Assembly: GCA_003565195.1 (NCBI GenBank)
Contig: PXCX01000027.1
Location: 1-9,292, forward strand
Direction: 5' to 3'
Length of the DNA: 9,292 nt
DNA from: PVC group bacterium
GTDB lineage: Bacteria > Verrucomicrobiota > Kiritimatiellia > CAIKKV01 > PXCX01
The notes under the pieces are model-generated. The model was not told the DNA's origin. It saw only the letters and a program-made list of their open reading frames with translations, and made no database searches. This document shows positions 1 through 7,070 of the stretch, piece after piece. Every line of letters begins with the position of its first letter. Position 1 is the stretch's first letter. The translations under genes were made by a program, and so were the position numbers.

Positions 1-2
1 AT

Positions 3-1586
3 GTCGTAAACCGTCTTGCCCCGGCGGCAACCGCAAGGGCACTCAGTTTCGCCGCCCTTGGACTGGCCTTCCTCTCGCCCGGCTTGCTAATCCTCAACAA
101 CGCCTATAATCCCGAATTAATCCGCACCATCGGCGGCGTGGAACAGCGCGGCCACGATTTCGGCTGGCAATTCGGCAACTATCAATTGCGCGGCGCCGAA
201 GCAATTATGGAAGAGTTGAGCGAACCGGACGGTCCAGTGGTCCGTGTCCGCGGCCTACCTGATTTTCTGGTCGACCAGCCCCTGACTCCATGGCATGAGC
301 CGCTGCCCAACCCGGAATATCCGCCGCCGATGGGAACCAACGCGATTTTCTTTGGCGGCACCGATCCCGGCCGGTTCGTGCCGACCTACATGATTTTTTC
401 CGCGCAGGTCCGGCCGGATGTCTATCTGATCACCCAGAACGCGTTGGCCGACAATACCTATATGAGTGTCATGCGTGACCTTTACGGTGACGACATATTC
501 ATCCCGTCAGCCGTCGATTCCAGCAAGGCGTTTCACAAATATCTCGAAGACGTACGCAGTGGCCGCCAGCCTCCCAGCGCGGCCATCATTACCGACGGCG
601 ACCGAGTCAGCGTCCAGGGCGTCCAGGGCGTCATGATTATCAACGGTATTCTGGCTCGCATGATTTTCGATATGAACAAGGCCCACCACGATTTTTATGT
701 GGAGGAAAGTTACGTCATCGAATGGATGTATCCGTACCTGACGCCACATGGTCTGATCATGAAAATCAACGACGAAAAACTGCCGCGTATCCCGCCTGAA
801 ACCGTAAAGAACGACATGGAATTCTGGGACTGGTATGTTCGCCGGCTGACGTCGAACCCGAGATTCCTGCGCGATGTAGTGGCGCGCAAATCGTTTTCCA
901 AACTGCGTAGCGCGATTGCCGGGCTGTATGTCTATCGCAATTTGCACGAGGAAGCCGAACAGGCGTTTCTGGAAGCGAAAAAACTCTATCCCCTCAGCCC
1001 GGAAGCGAATTTCCGGCTCGCCGATTTATACCTGCGAGTGGGACGCCCCGATGACGCCATCGAGCTGATGGAAGCTTTCCACGAACAGGATCCCGGTAAT
1101 GAACGCGTCCGGCCATTCATCCGGCAGGTGCGCCCACGCCAGGAACTCAACCAACAGGCAAGCGAACTGCAGCAATTACTGCAGTCGGGCCAGGCCTCGT
1201 TCAGCGATGCGACTAACCTGGCCGAAATCTATCATCAACTTGGTAATCTTCAAGCGTTCAGAAGCCTGACCGCCAACCTGCTTGGCAACGAGAATGTGCC
1301 GCCGGCCATTCTGCGCGAACTGTCAAAATCATTGCGGAATAAAGACGCATTCGACTTGGTCGAAAAAGCGTTGACGCACTATCTTCAAAGGGTTCCGGCC
1401 GATCAGGAAGCGCTTTTGGATCTTGCGGAAGCCCGCGTGAAACTGCGTAACGTCGAGGGCGCCTTGCAAACCCTGCAGCGCGCTCTGCGCATCAGCCCCG
1501 GTATTCGGGAGCAACTGCGCCATGATCAACGCTTCGCCCCGTTGCGTAACCACCCGCATTTCCGCCAGATGCTGCAAATGCGATGA
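3..1586 (+). CDS. DUF2723-like membrane glycosyltransferase with TPR repeats, 5' partial
   Basis: The frame is open to the left edge, so the true start lies outside the window; 527 residues are visible. Visible residues about 13-34 are a hydrophobic helix, probably the last membrane segment of a multi-pass N-terminal part. A soluble region follows, with GHDFGWQFG at 50-58 and GGTDPGRF at 118-125. These resemble the post-membrane region of DUF2723 proteins, which are proposed GT-C-type glycosyltransferases of the cell envelope. From about residue 305 the sequence becomes helical repeats of TPR type (around 307-370, 403-443 and 460-500, with a typical AEQAFLEAKKLYPLSPEA unit), which usually bind proteins. 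The protein ends 18 bp before the family 2 synthase, so the two are probably co-transcribed. The membrane part that would carry the catalytic residues is not visible, so activity cannot be judged. I am fairly sure of the family and less sure of the function. Confidence 0.72.
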   Translation, partial: VVNRLAPAATARALSFAALGLAFLSPGLLILNNAYNPELIRTIGGVEQRGHDFGWQFGNYQLRGAEAIMEELSEPDGPVVRVRGLPDFLVDQPLTPWHEPLPNPEYPPPMGTNAIFFGGTDPGRFVPTYMIFSAQVRPDVYLITQNALADNTYMSVMRDLYGDDIFIPSAVDSSKAFHKYLEDVRSGRQPPSAAIITDGDRVSVQGVQGVMIINGILARMIFDMNKAHHDFYVEESYVIEWMYPYLTPHGLIMKINDEKLPRIPPETVKNDMEFWDWYVRRLTSNPRFLRDVVARKSFSKLRSAIAGLYVYRNLHEEAEQAFLEAKKLYPLSPEANFRLADLYLRVGRPDDAIELMEAFHEQDPGNERVRPFIRQVRPRQELNQQASELQQLLQSGQASFSDATNLAEIYHQLGNLQAFRSLTANLLGNENVPPAILRELSKSLRNKDAFDLVEKALTHYLQRVPADQEALLDLAEARVKLRNVEGALQTLQRALRISPGIREQLRHDQRFAPLRNHPHFRQMLQMR

Positions 1587-1604
1587 CCCGGGAGTTTATG
1601 ATTC

Positions 1605-2567
1605 ATGGATATTTCAATTATCGTACCGGTTTACAACGAAGTCGCGAGTGTCGAATTGCTCTGTCGCAAACTTCATGAAACGCTTTCGGGCATGACATGC
1701 AGTTACGAAATCGTGCTTGTTGACGATGGCAGTACGGACGGTACCTTTGAGAAAATGGCAGAGATCCAGCGCCAGACCCCGCATTTCCGGATTATCCGAT
1801 TCCGCCGTAATTTCGGCCAGACCGCGGCCATGAGCGCTGGATTTTCGCACGCCAAAGGCAATATCATTGTCACGCTGGATGCCGATTTACAGAACGATCC
1901 CGCCGATATCCCGCGTTTAGTCGAGCAGATGACCGACGATACCGACGTGGTCAGTGGCTGGCGCAAAGACCGGCGTGATCCCTGGTTGAGTCGCAAGTTT
2001 CCCTCGCACTTGGCCAATGCCTTGATCAGTTGGTTTACCGGCGTCAAACTGCATGACTATGGTTGCACGTTGAAGGCCTATCGCCGCGATATCGTAAAGG
2101 ATATCCGGTTGTACGGCGAGATGCACCGTTTCATTCCGGCCTTGGCCTACTGGGTGGGTGGACGTGTCAAGGAACTGCCGGTCAACCATCATCCCCGCCG
2201 GTTCGGATCGTCCAAATATGGAATATCGCGCACGGTCCGCGTGATCCTCGACTTGATGACCGTCAAATTTCTTATGCGGTTCAGCACACGTCCCATTCAC
2301 GTGTTCGGCAAGTTCGGCTTGATTTCCGGCATCTGCGGGCTGGCTATTCTGGGGTTCATAGTCGTGGCCCATTTGTTTTTCCTGGCGTTCGGCACCGAGT
2401 TCGCCGCCGATCTGATCAAGCGGCCGTTCTGGATCATGTCTGCCTTCATGCTGATTTTTTTCGGATTCCAGTTCATCAGCATGGGATTGCTGGCCGAACT
2501 TCAGATCCGTACCTATCATGAATCCCAGGACAAACCGATTTACGTAATTCGCACCATCATGGATTGA
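1605..2567 (+). CDS. Family 2 glycosyltransferase, polyprenyl-phosphate sugar synthase type (DPM1/GtrB/ArnC-like)
   Basis: This 320-residue protein starts with the family 2 fold (ISIIVPVYNE at 3-12, then VDDGSTDGT at 39-47). It carries the metal- and nucleotide-binding DAD triad at 92-94, within LDADLQNDP. The middle contains the SGWRKDRRDPWLSRKF and DYGCTLKAYRRD motifs typical of dolichol- or undecaprenyl-phosphate sugar transferases. Two membrane helices follow at about 238-263 and 275-298, as in GtrB and ArnC. Such enzymes move a sugar from a nucleotide donor to a polyprenyl phosphate at the inner face of the cytoplasmic membrane; which sugar cannot be told from sequence. The ATG is supported by GGAG at 1591-1594, 10 nt upstream. 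It sits between a GT-C-like membrane protein and a CPBP protease, so it likely supplies the lipid-linked donor to the former. Confidence 0.88.
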   Translation: MDISIIVPVYNEVASVELLCRKLHETLSGMTCSYEIVLVDDGSTDGTFEKMAEIQRQTPHFRIIRFRRNFGQTAAMSAGFSHAKGNIIVTLDADLQNDPADIPRLVEQMTDDTDVVSGWRKDRRDPWLSRKFPSHLANALISWFTGVKLHDYGCTLKAYRRDIVKDIRLYGEMHRFIPALAYWVGGRVKELPVNHHPRRFGSSKYGISRTVRVILDLMTVKFLMRFSTRPIHVFGKFGLISGICGLAILGFIVVAHLFFLAFGTEFAADLIKRPFWIMSAFMLIFFGFQFISMGLLAELQIRTYHESQDKPIYVIRTIMD

Positions 2568-2598
2568 CGCCCGTGCTGCTGGATATCACAGAAAACTA

Positions 2599-3453
2599 GT
2601 GACTGGACCCGCCACACAAATCGATTCGTTAGCACAACTCTTTACCGGGTTGCTTCTGCTCGGGTTCGTCATCGCCGGAATGGTGGTTCTGATCATTGGC
2701 TACCGCTATTATCACCGACGCCCCCTGCATCATCCAAAGATTGATGGTCCGCTTCTACGGCGGCCGTGGCAGGGGGGCGATGTGCTTCTGATAATACTTT
2801 TTTACATCGTTATTAACGTCGGAACATACCAACTTTATAACCTTATCGGGTTCCCCGAGGATGATCCCGAATCCAGGATGGCCAGTCAGTTGGCGGCCAC
2901 CATCGTTTTGCAGACGGCCGGCCTGGCGTTTATTCTATGGCTCGCGATCCGCCACCGAGGCGGGTGGCGCAAGGCGTTCGGCAACGAACGCGCGCGATCG
3001 TTACCGCCCTTATGGCTGGCTACCGTGATTTATCTTGCCATTTGGCCGGTGCAACTGTTGGCAACCCCTTTATATCATTGGATCCTGCGCATGCTTGACG
3101 TATCCATCGATATTCAGGAATCGTTGGTTATCTTGAAGACTACCGATTCGCCGGCCGTTCTGGCCATGCTTGGGGTGATGGCGCTGATCATTGCGCCCAT
3201 CACCGAAGAACTGTTTTTCCGCGGTATTCTGCTGCCGGTATTCCGTCGCCGGATGGGGGGCTGGCCGGCCATCCTGCTCTCGTCGCTGGTATTTGCACTG
3301 ATTCATTTTCATCTTCCTTCGATCGCCGGGTTATTTATTGTCTCGATCGCCTGTTGTCTGGCTGCCCTGTGGGGTAAATCCGTAGTGCCGGCCATCTGGG
3401 TGCATGCGTTGTTCAACATCTTCAACACCTTGCTGGTGCTGGCCTGGCATTGA
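2599..3453 (+). CDS. CPBP family intramembrane metalloprotease (Abi/CAAX-like)
   Basis: This 284-residue, strongly hydrophobic protein has about eight membrane segments (the first at about 14-35). It holds the three CPBP/Abi motifs: EELFFR at 203-208 (the EExxxR motif), FALIHFH at 232-238 with His236, and HALFN at 269-273 with His269 and Asn273. All expected catalytic or metal-ligand residues are present, so it is probably an active glutamic/metal-dependent intramembrane protease; the bacterial substrates of this family are mostly unknown. The start is GTG at 2599, 31 bp after the glycosyltransferase. It has no strong ribosome binding site (only a weak GGA near 2581), but the next in-frame ATG would cut into the first membrane helix. 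The short gap suggests it closes the same operon, perhaps read by re-initiation. The family is clear, the start less so. Confidence 0.87.
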   Translation: MTGPATQIDSLAQLFTGLLLLGFVIAGMVVLIIGYRYYHRRPLHHPKIDGPLLRRPWQGGDVLLIILFYIVINVGTYQLYNLIGFPEDDPESRMASQLAATIVLQTAGLAFILWLAIRHRGGWRKAFGNERARSLPPLWLATVIYLAIWPVQLLATPLYHWILRMLDVSIDIQESLVILKTTDSPAVLAMLGVMALIIAPITEELFFRGILLPVFRRRMGGWPAILLSSLVFALIHFHLPSIAGLFIVSIACCLAALWGKSVVPAIWVHALFNIFNTLLVLAWH

Positions 3454-3490
3454 CAGGATCTTGCGTCGATTGGAGAGTTAGAAATTACAA

Positions 3491-3519
3491 TTGACAAATG
3501 GTATGTATTTCGATATAGT
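3491..3519 (+). promoter_or_regulatory. Consensus sigma70-type promoter of the rplU-rpmA-obgE operon
   Basis: A perfect -35 box, TTGACA (3491-3496), is followed after exactly 17 nt by TATAGT (3514-3519), which matches the -10 consensus at five of six positions. The stretch just upstream is AT-rich. Transcription would begin near 3526, giving a leader of about 100 nt before rplU. It lies 37 bp after the protease gene, and I see no stem-loop with a T-run in between, so read-through from the upstream operon may add to this promoter. Confidence 0.78.
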
Positions 3520-3525
3520 GTTTCC

Positions 3526-3624
3526 TTTTAGACGACGTACCGACGTCCCGCGGTTGCCGCTTCCGGTTGGAACGGAACCGGCGCAAACCCTATGTTTTTC
3601 GGTGATAAATAAAGGATTGAAGTC
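3526..3624 (+). promoter_or_regulatory. rplU: Structured 5' leader of rplU
   Basis: This non-coding stretch of about 100 nt lies between the predicted transcription start and the L21 start codon. It can form a small hairpin, GACGT (3534-3538) with ACGTC (3543-3547). It can also form a larger one, GCCG-C-TTCCG (3556-3565) with CGGAA-C-CGGC (3573-3582), having one C-C mismatch and a 7-nt loop. A clear ribosome binding site, AAAGGA, is at 3611-3616, 8 nt before the ATG. Ribosomal protein operons are often autoregulated through such leaders, and an L21 leader element is known in Bacillota, but I do not recognise this one as a known class. A regulatory role is inferred. Confidence 0.42.
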
Positions 3625-3978
3625 ATGGAATCCTATGCGGTAATCAAAACAGGCGGCAAACAGTATCGCGTCAAGCCGGGCGATGTAATCCGGATTGAAC
3701 GATTACCCGCCGACGTCGGCGCCGAGGTCGCGCTGTCGCCAGTCCTAGCGGTCAATGACGAAAAAGGATTTCGGTTGGGGACCCCTGAACTGACTGATAT
3801 TCAGGTCACCGGCACGGTAACGGACCGGATACGCGACCGCAAAGTCATTTCTTTCAAGCATAAACGGCGCAAGGGTTACCGGCGCAAGATTGGTCACCGT
3901 CAGAATCTGACGGTCTGCCGGATCGACGCCATTGGAGCCACAGCGCAAAAGGAACAGGAATCGGATCATGGCGCATAA
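3625..3978 (+). CDS. rplU: Large ribosomal subunit protein L21 (bL21)
   Basis: The 117-residue product aligns with bL21 throughout. The N-terminal YAVIKTGGKQYRV (4-16) and the rRNA-binding basic stretch FKHKRRKGYRRKIGHRQ near 77-93 are diagnostic. L21 binds 23S rRNA domain I and sits next to L20 in the 50S subunit. The family is usually a little over 100 residues long; the extra residues here are a C-terminal tail (ATAQKEQESDHGA) whose codons also hold the ribosome binding site and first codons of rpmA. The ATG has AAAGGA 8 nt upstream. It is the first gene of the classical rplU-rpmA-obgE operon and overlaps the next gene by 11 bp, which suggests coupled translation of L21 and L27. Confidence 0.97.
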   Translation: MESYAVIKTGGKQYRVKPGDVIRIERLPADVGAEVALSPVLAVNDEKGFRLGTPELTDIQVTGTVTDRIRDRKVISFKHKRRKGYRRKIGHRQNLTVCRIDAIGATAQKEQESDHGA

Positions 3979-4261
3979 GAAGTCTGGTGGCTCCGCAAAA
4001 AACGGGCGTGAAAGTCATAGTAAACGGTTGGGCGTCAAGGCGTTTGCCGGCCAGACGGTCACCGCAGGCAGTATTGTCGTCCGCCAACGCGGCACCCGTT
4101 TTCATCCGGGCCGCAACGTACGGCGTGCCAACGATGATAGTCTGTTCGCCTTGCGCGATGGGGTCGTCCAATTCGAACGGCACGGACGCCGTGTCGCTAT
4201 CGTAACCGCGAGCGAACCGGCCGCGACCCCCACGATCGAGAGTGCTGCCGCGCAAGCGTGA
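3968..4261 (+). CDS. rpmA: Large ribosomal subunit protein L27 (bL27)
   Basis: The 97-residue product begins MAHKKSGGSAKNGRES, the canonical flexible N-terminus of L27 that reaches towards the peptidyl-transferase centre. It continues with LGVKAF, VRQRGTRFHPG and LFALRDG. There is no cleavable N-terminal extension of the Bacillota type, so the protein is used directly. The frame stays open upstream, but the ATG at 3968 is certain from homology and from AGGAA at 3956-3960, 7 nt before it. Most bL27 proteins have about 85 residues; this one has an extra Ala/Thr/Glu-rich tail (EPAATPTIESAAAQA) of no known role. It overlaps rplU by 11 bp and its stop overlaps the obgE GTG by 4 bp (GTGA), so the three cistrons are packed for coupled translation. 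Confidence 0.97.
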   Translation: MAHKKSGGSAKNGRESHSKRLGVKAFAGQTVTAGSIVVRQRGTRFHPGRNVRRANDDSLFALRDGVVQFERHGRRVAIVTASEPAATPTIESAAAQA

Positions 4262-5268
4262 AGACAAAACCGTTTGTCGACACGGTAAAAATCCAAATCG
4301 CTGCTGGCGACGGCGGCAACGGATGCGTCAGTTTTCGTCGCGAGAAATACGTTCCCCGTGGTGGTCCTGACGGCGGTGACGGTGGTCGCGGTGGCAGTGT
4401 TTATCTGGAAGCCAACCGCCATCAGGATTCACTGGCGCCTTTTTTCTTCGCGCCGAATTTACGGGCGGAATCCGGTGGTCATGGCAGCGGACAACGCCGT
4501 CACGGCCGCAACGGCCGCGACCATATCGGACATGTTCCCACCGGCACCGTCGTCTACGACGCGGCCACAACCGCGATGTTGGGCGAGATTCTGTGTGAAG
4601 GCGACCGTTTATGCGTTGCACGGGGCGGCAAAGGCGGCCTCGGCAACTGCCACTGGGTGACGCCGTCACATCAGGCGCCACGCGAACATACGGACGGTAT
4701 GCCGGGCGAAAAAATGACCTTGCGGCTGGAGATGAAGACTATCGCCGATATCGGTCTGGTCGGCTTCCCTAATGCCGGCAAATCGTCCCTGCTCGATGCG
4801 ATCACGCGCGCTCATTCCCGGATTGGCGCCTATCCTTTTACCACGCTGCACCCCGTCATCGGCGTTCTGAAATATCCCGGCCACCGCCGCCTGCGGATTG
4901 CCGATGTACCCGGCATCATTGACGGCGCTCACCTTGGTCACGGACTCGGCCTGGCGTTCCTGCGTCATGTCGAACGGGCGCCATCGCTGGTGATGGTTCT
5001 GGATATGGCAGGTAGCGAAGGTCGCGATCCGATCGCGGATTATACCCATTTACTGAACGAAATGCGGCATTATGATGCCGATCTGCCCAAACGCACGCAA
5101 CTGATCGTTGCCAATAAGATGGATCGCCCCGAAGCCGAACAGCACCGTTTGGCCTTTCACCGTCAAACCGGACGGCAAACGGTGGCGGTCAGTGCCATAT
5201 CAGGCGACGGGCTTGACACCCTCAAAGATATCCTGGTTAAAATGGCGCCGCCACCCCAAACCGGATAA
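4258..5268 (+). CDS. obgE: GTPase Obg (CgtA), ribosome assembly
   Basis: The 336-residue product has the glycine-rich N-terminal Obg domain (AGDGGNGCVSFRREKYVPRG near 16-35, then GGDGGRGG), which binds the 50S subunit. A complete G domain follows: G1 GFPNAGKSS at 169-177, G2 threonines in YPFTT, G3 DVPG at 216-219, G4 NKMD at 286-289 and G5 SA at 312-313. Obg proteins act late in 50S assembly and link GTP/ppGpp levels to growth. The protein stops shortly after the G domain, so it lacks the C-terminal OCT domain of some Gram-positive homologues and any long acidic tail. The GTG start overlaps the rpmA stop (GTGA). The last 32 bp overlap, tail to tail, the gene for an outer-membrane protein on the other strand. 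I see no terminator after the stop codon. Confidence 0.97.
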   Translation: MKTKPFVDTVKIQIAAGDGGNGCVSFRREKYVPRGGPDGGDGGRGGSVYLEANRHQDSLAPFFFAPNLRAESGGHGSGQRRHGRNGRDHIGHVPTGTVVYDAATTAMLGEILCEGDRLCVARGGKGGLGNCHWVTPSHQAPREHTDGMPGEKMTLRLEMKTIADIGLVGFPNAGKSSLLDAITRAHSRIGAYPFTTLHPVIGVLKYPGHRRLRIADVPGIIDGAHLGHGLGLAFLRHVERAPSLVMVLDMAGSEGRDPIADYTHLLNEMRHYDADLPKRTQLIVANKMDRPEAEQHRLAFHRQTGRQTVAVSAISGDGLDTLKDILVKMAPPPQTG

Positions 5269-6118
5269 AGAAATCATTATCCACATCCAGCCGTTCAGAT
5301 TGCGAGCGGCGGAAAACCATGCGCCGTTTCATCGTGTATCCGATGTCGGCTGTCAATTCCATCTCGGAATGCATGACCCGGGTCATCCCCAGGGTCACCC
5401 GGAAATCCTCAAGTGTAATCTGCTTACGCGCATCGTCCAGATGATAGTCGATGCTTTCCCAGGCATATCCAAGATTAAAACGCCAATCGCGGGCCGGCGC
5501 CAGCGACACCATGCCGCTCGGCAACAAGGCCTCGATCCGTAAAGCAGGATGGGGTTGCCACACCGAACCAAAAACCGGAAACCAGCGCCGATCAAAACCC
5601 GACCGGTACTCGAGGCCGGCCACAAGCGAAAGATCATCCGCCAACGCACGAACCATGGATAGCGCCACCGGCATATAAACAGCGTCCTGCGTGAGGTTCT
5701 CGCCGTCACCAAAATAACCGGGTTTAAGCGTCAAACGGGTCGAAAACCCATCCTCAAAACGACCGACCCAGGTCACCGGCAGTTTCGCCATAAACAATTG
5801 GTTCGGCAAGGAGATATCGCCGGAATCGAAAATCCAGGTTCCTCTTATGCGGGTCCGTATATCGATGTCGCCAAACGGCAGGCGGAAATAGGCCAGATTA
5901 GCCCGTGTCCCGAGTTCCAGTAAGCCGGCCCGGCCCGATGGCCCGATGTCCGAATAAAACAGGTACGTAACGTCAGCATCGATTAACGATTCCAGGAATC
6001 GATCCATTATCTGGCATATCGGCTCATCTCCTCCGGTATCCGAACGAGCCGGGACCGTTGCCGTCATCCCGATCATCGCTGCCATCATGGAAACAGCCAG
6101 CCATACCTTTTTTTTCAT
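5237..6118 (-). CDS. Secreted outer-membrane beta-barrel protein (DUF6268-like)
   Basis: The 293-residue product starts MKKKVWLAVSMMAAMIGM, a clear signal peptide with cleavage likely around residues 23-27. The rest alternates polar and hydrophobic residues in strand-length blocks, rich in aromatic and Gly residues (for example LSLVAGLEYRSGF, RFNLGYAWESIDYHL and MELTADIGYTMKRR). It ends FFIRFGVAAPF, with the terminal Phe that the BAM complex recognises in Gram-negative outer-membrane barrels. The middle part (PVFGSVWQPHPALRIEALLP) recalls DUF6268 proteins of Bacteroidota and PVC bacteria; the function is unknown. The frame is open further upstream into epmA, but the ATG at 6118 is chosen because of AGGAGGA (complement of 6126-6132) 7 nt before it and the signal peptide. 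It follows epmA by 28 bp and so probably shares its transcript. Confidence 0.75.
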   Translation of the reverse strand: MKKKVWLAVSMMAAMIGMTATVPARSDTGGDEPICQIMDRFLESLIDADVTYLFYSDIGPSGRAGLLELGTRANLAYFRLPFGDIDIRTRIRGTWIFDSGDISLPNQLFMAKLPVTWVGRFEDGFSTRLTLKPGYFGDGENLTQDAVYMPVALSMVRALADDLSLVAGLEYRSGFDRRWFPVFGSVWQPHPALRIEALLPSGMVSLAPARDWRFNLGYAWESIDYHLDDARKQITLEDFRVTLGMTRVMHSEMELTADIGYTMKRRMVFRRSQSERLDVDNDFFIRFGVAAPF

Positions 6119-6146
6119 GATCCAATCCTCCTCTGTATCAACATGG

Positions 6147-7061
6147 TTACTGTGATTCAACCGGCTCAACAAACGGACTGACATCGACAATATTGTCGGC
6201 GCCGGCCAGCAACATCAACAATCGATCAAATCCCAGCGCAACGCCGGCGCTTGGGGGGATACCCGTTTCAAGAGCCTTCAAAAAAGCGTGATCCAAGTCA
6301 TAGACGGTTGCGCCGCGAGCCGCCCGTGCTTGCGCGCACGACTCGAACCGGCATCGCTGTTCAACCGGATCGGTCAATTCACTGAATGCATTAGCCAACT
6401 CCAAACCGCCGGCGTATAGTTCCCAACGCTCCGCAATCCGCGGTTGGGTCGGACGAATGCGTGCCAGCGCGGCTTGGGCAACCGGATAATCCAATAGAAT
6501 GGTCGGCCGATCGCGCGCCAACGCCGGTTCAATCTTATGCACCAAATCGAGCGTAAAGCGGTCTTCATCCCAGTCGGCAACCGGATTCCAGCCGGCATAC
6601 CGTTGGAAGGCTTCGGCCACGGTCATCCGTTCCCAAGGCAAGGCCAGATCCACCGTCCCGTGGAGGCCCGTCAAACATGTCGAACCAACCACGGTCTGCG
6701 CCGTTCGGACAAGCAAATCGCGCGTTTCCTGCAATACCGTCTCGTAATCCGCATGGGCACGATACCATTCCAGCATCCAGAATTCCGGCAAATGATGCCC
6801 CCCGCGTTCCCCGGCACGAAAACAGGGCCCCAGTTGCCACGACCGCTCAATCCCGCTGGCCAGCAACCGTTTCATGTGGAACTCGGGTGACGTACGCAAA
6901 TACCCTGTGCCCGCGACAACAGCATCAATCTGCGATTCCAGCGCCGGCGTCCGGATCCACACCGGTGTCACCACTTCCAGATAATCGCGGCAAACAAAAA
7001 ATTCGCGTATCGCCCGCATCGCGGCCGCACGCAAACCGACAATGTCTGCAATCGATCGCAC
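6147..7061 (-). CDS. epmA: EF-P beta-lysine ligase EpmA (GenX/PoxA), LysRS paralogue
   Basis: The 304-residue product is a class II lysyl-tRNA synthetase catalytic core without the N-terminal anticodon-binding domain, which defines EpmA. Landmarks are motif 1 around YLEVVTP (27-33), TSPEFHMKRLL (57-67), motif 2 FRAGE (81-85) with HLPEF (90-94) and MLEWYR (96-101), GLELAN (219-224) and the motif 3 arginine Arg280 in GVALGFDRL. EpmA activates (R)-beta-lysine with ATP and transfers it to a lysine of elongation factor P. The start is GTG, 9 nt after the efp stop, and its AAGGGG ribosome binding site overlaps that stop codon. The direct efp-epmA order supports the assignment over a true LysRS. EpmB, the aminomutase that makes beta-lysine, is not in the window. 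Confidence 0.93.
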   Translation of the reverse strand: MRSIADIVGLRAAAMRAIREFFVCRDYLEVVTPVWIRTPALESQIDAVVAGTGYLRTSPEFHMKRLLASGIERSWQLGPCFRAGERGGHHLPEFWMLEWYRAHADYETVLQETRDLLVRTAQTVVGSTCLTGLHGTVDLALPWERMTVAEAFQRYAGWNPVADWDEDRFTLDLVHKIEPALARDRPTILLDYPVAQAALARIRPTQPRIAERWELYAGGLELANAFSELTDPVEQRCRFESCAQARAARGATVYDLDHAFLKALETGIPPSAGVALGFDRLLMLLAGADNIVDVSPFVEPVESQ

Positions 7062-7070
7062 CGTCGCCCC

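Noticed and set aside
1..9. ATG at the first base of the window
   Set aside because: It meets a TAA after two codons. The frame starting at position 3 is the one that continues into the large gene.
507..947. A 146-codon minus-strand frame opposite the DUF2723-like gene
   Set aside because: It lies wholly within a gene with family resemblance and codes for no recognisable domain.
1917..2519. A 200-codon open frame on the minus strand opposite the glycosyltransferase
   Set aside because: It is antisense to a clearly homologous gene, has a low-complexity hydrophilic product without recognisable motifs, and has no convincing ribosome binding site.
3932..3967. Longer rpmA frame starting upstream of the ATG at 3968
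   Set aside because: L27 homology begins exactly at MAHKK, and AGGAA is correctly placed for that ATG.
6119..6190. Upstream start for the barrel gene, inside epmA
   Set aside because: It would put 24 hydrophilic residues before the signal peptide and ignore the strong AGGAGGA site before the ATG at 6118.
6147..7061. A true lysyl-tRNA synthetase
   Set aside because: The anticodon-binding OB domain is absent, the length is that of EpmA, and the gene directly follows efp.
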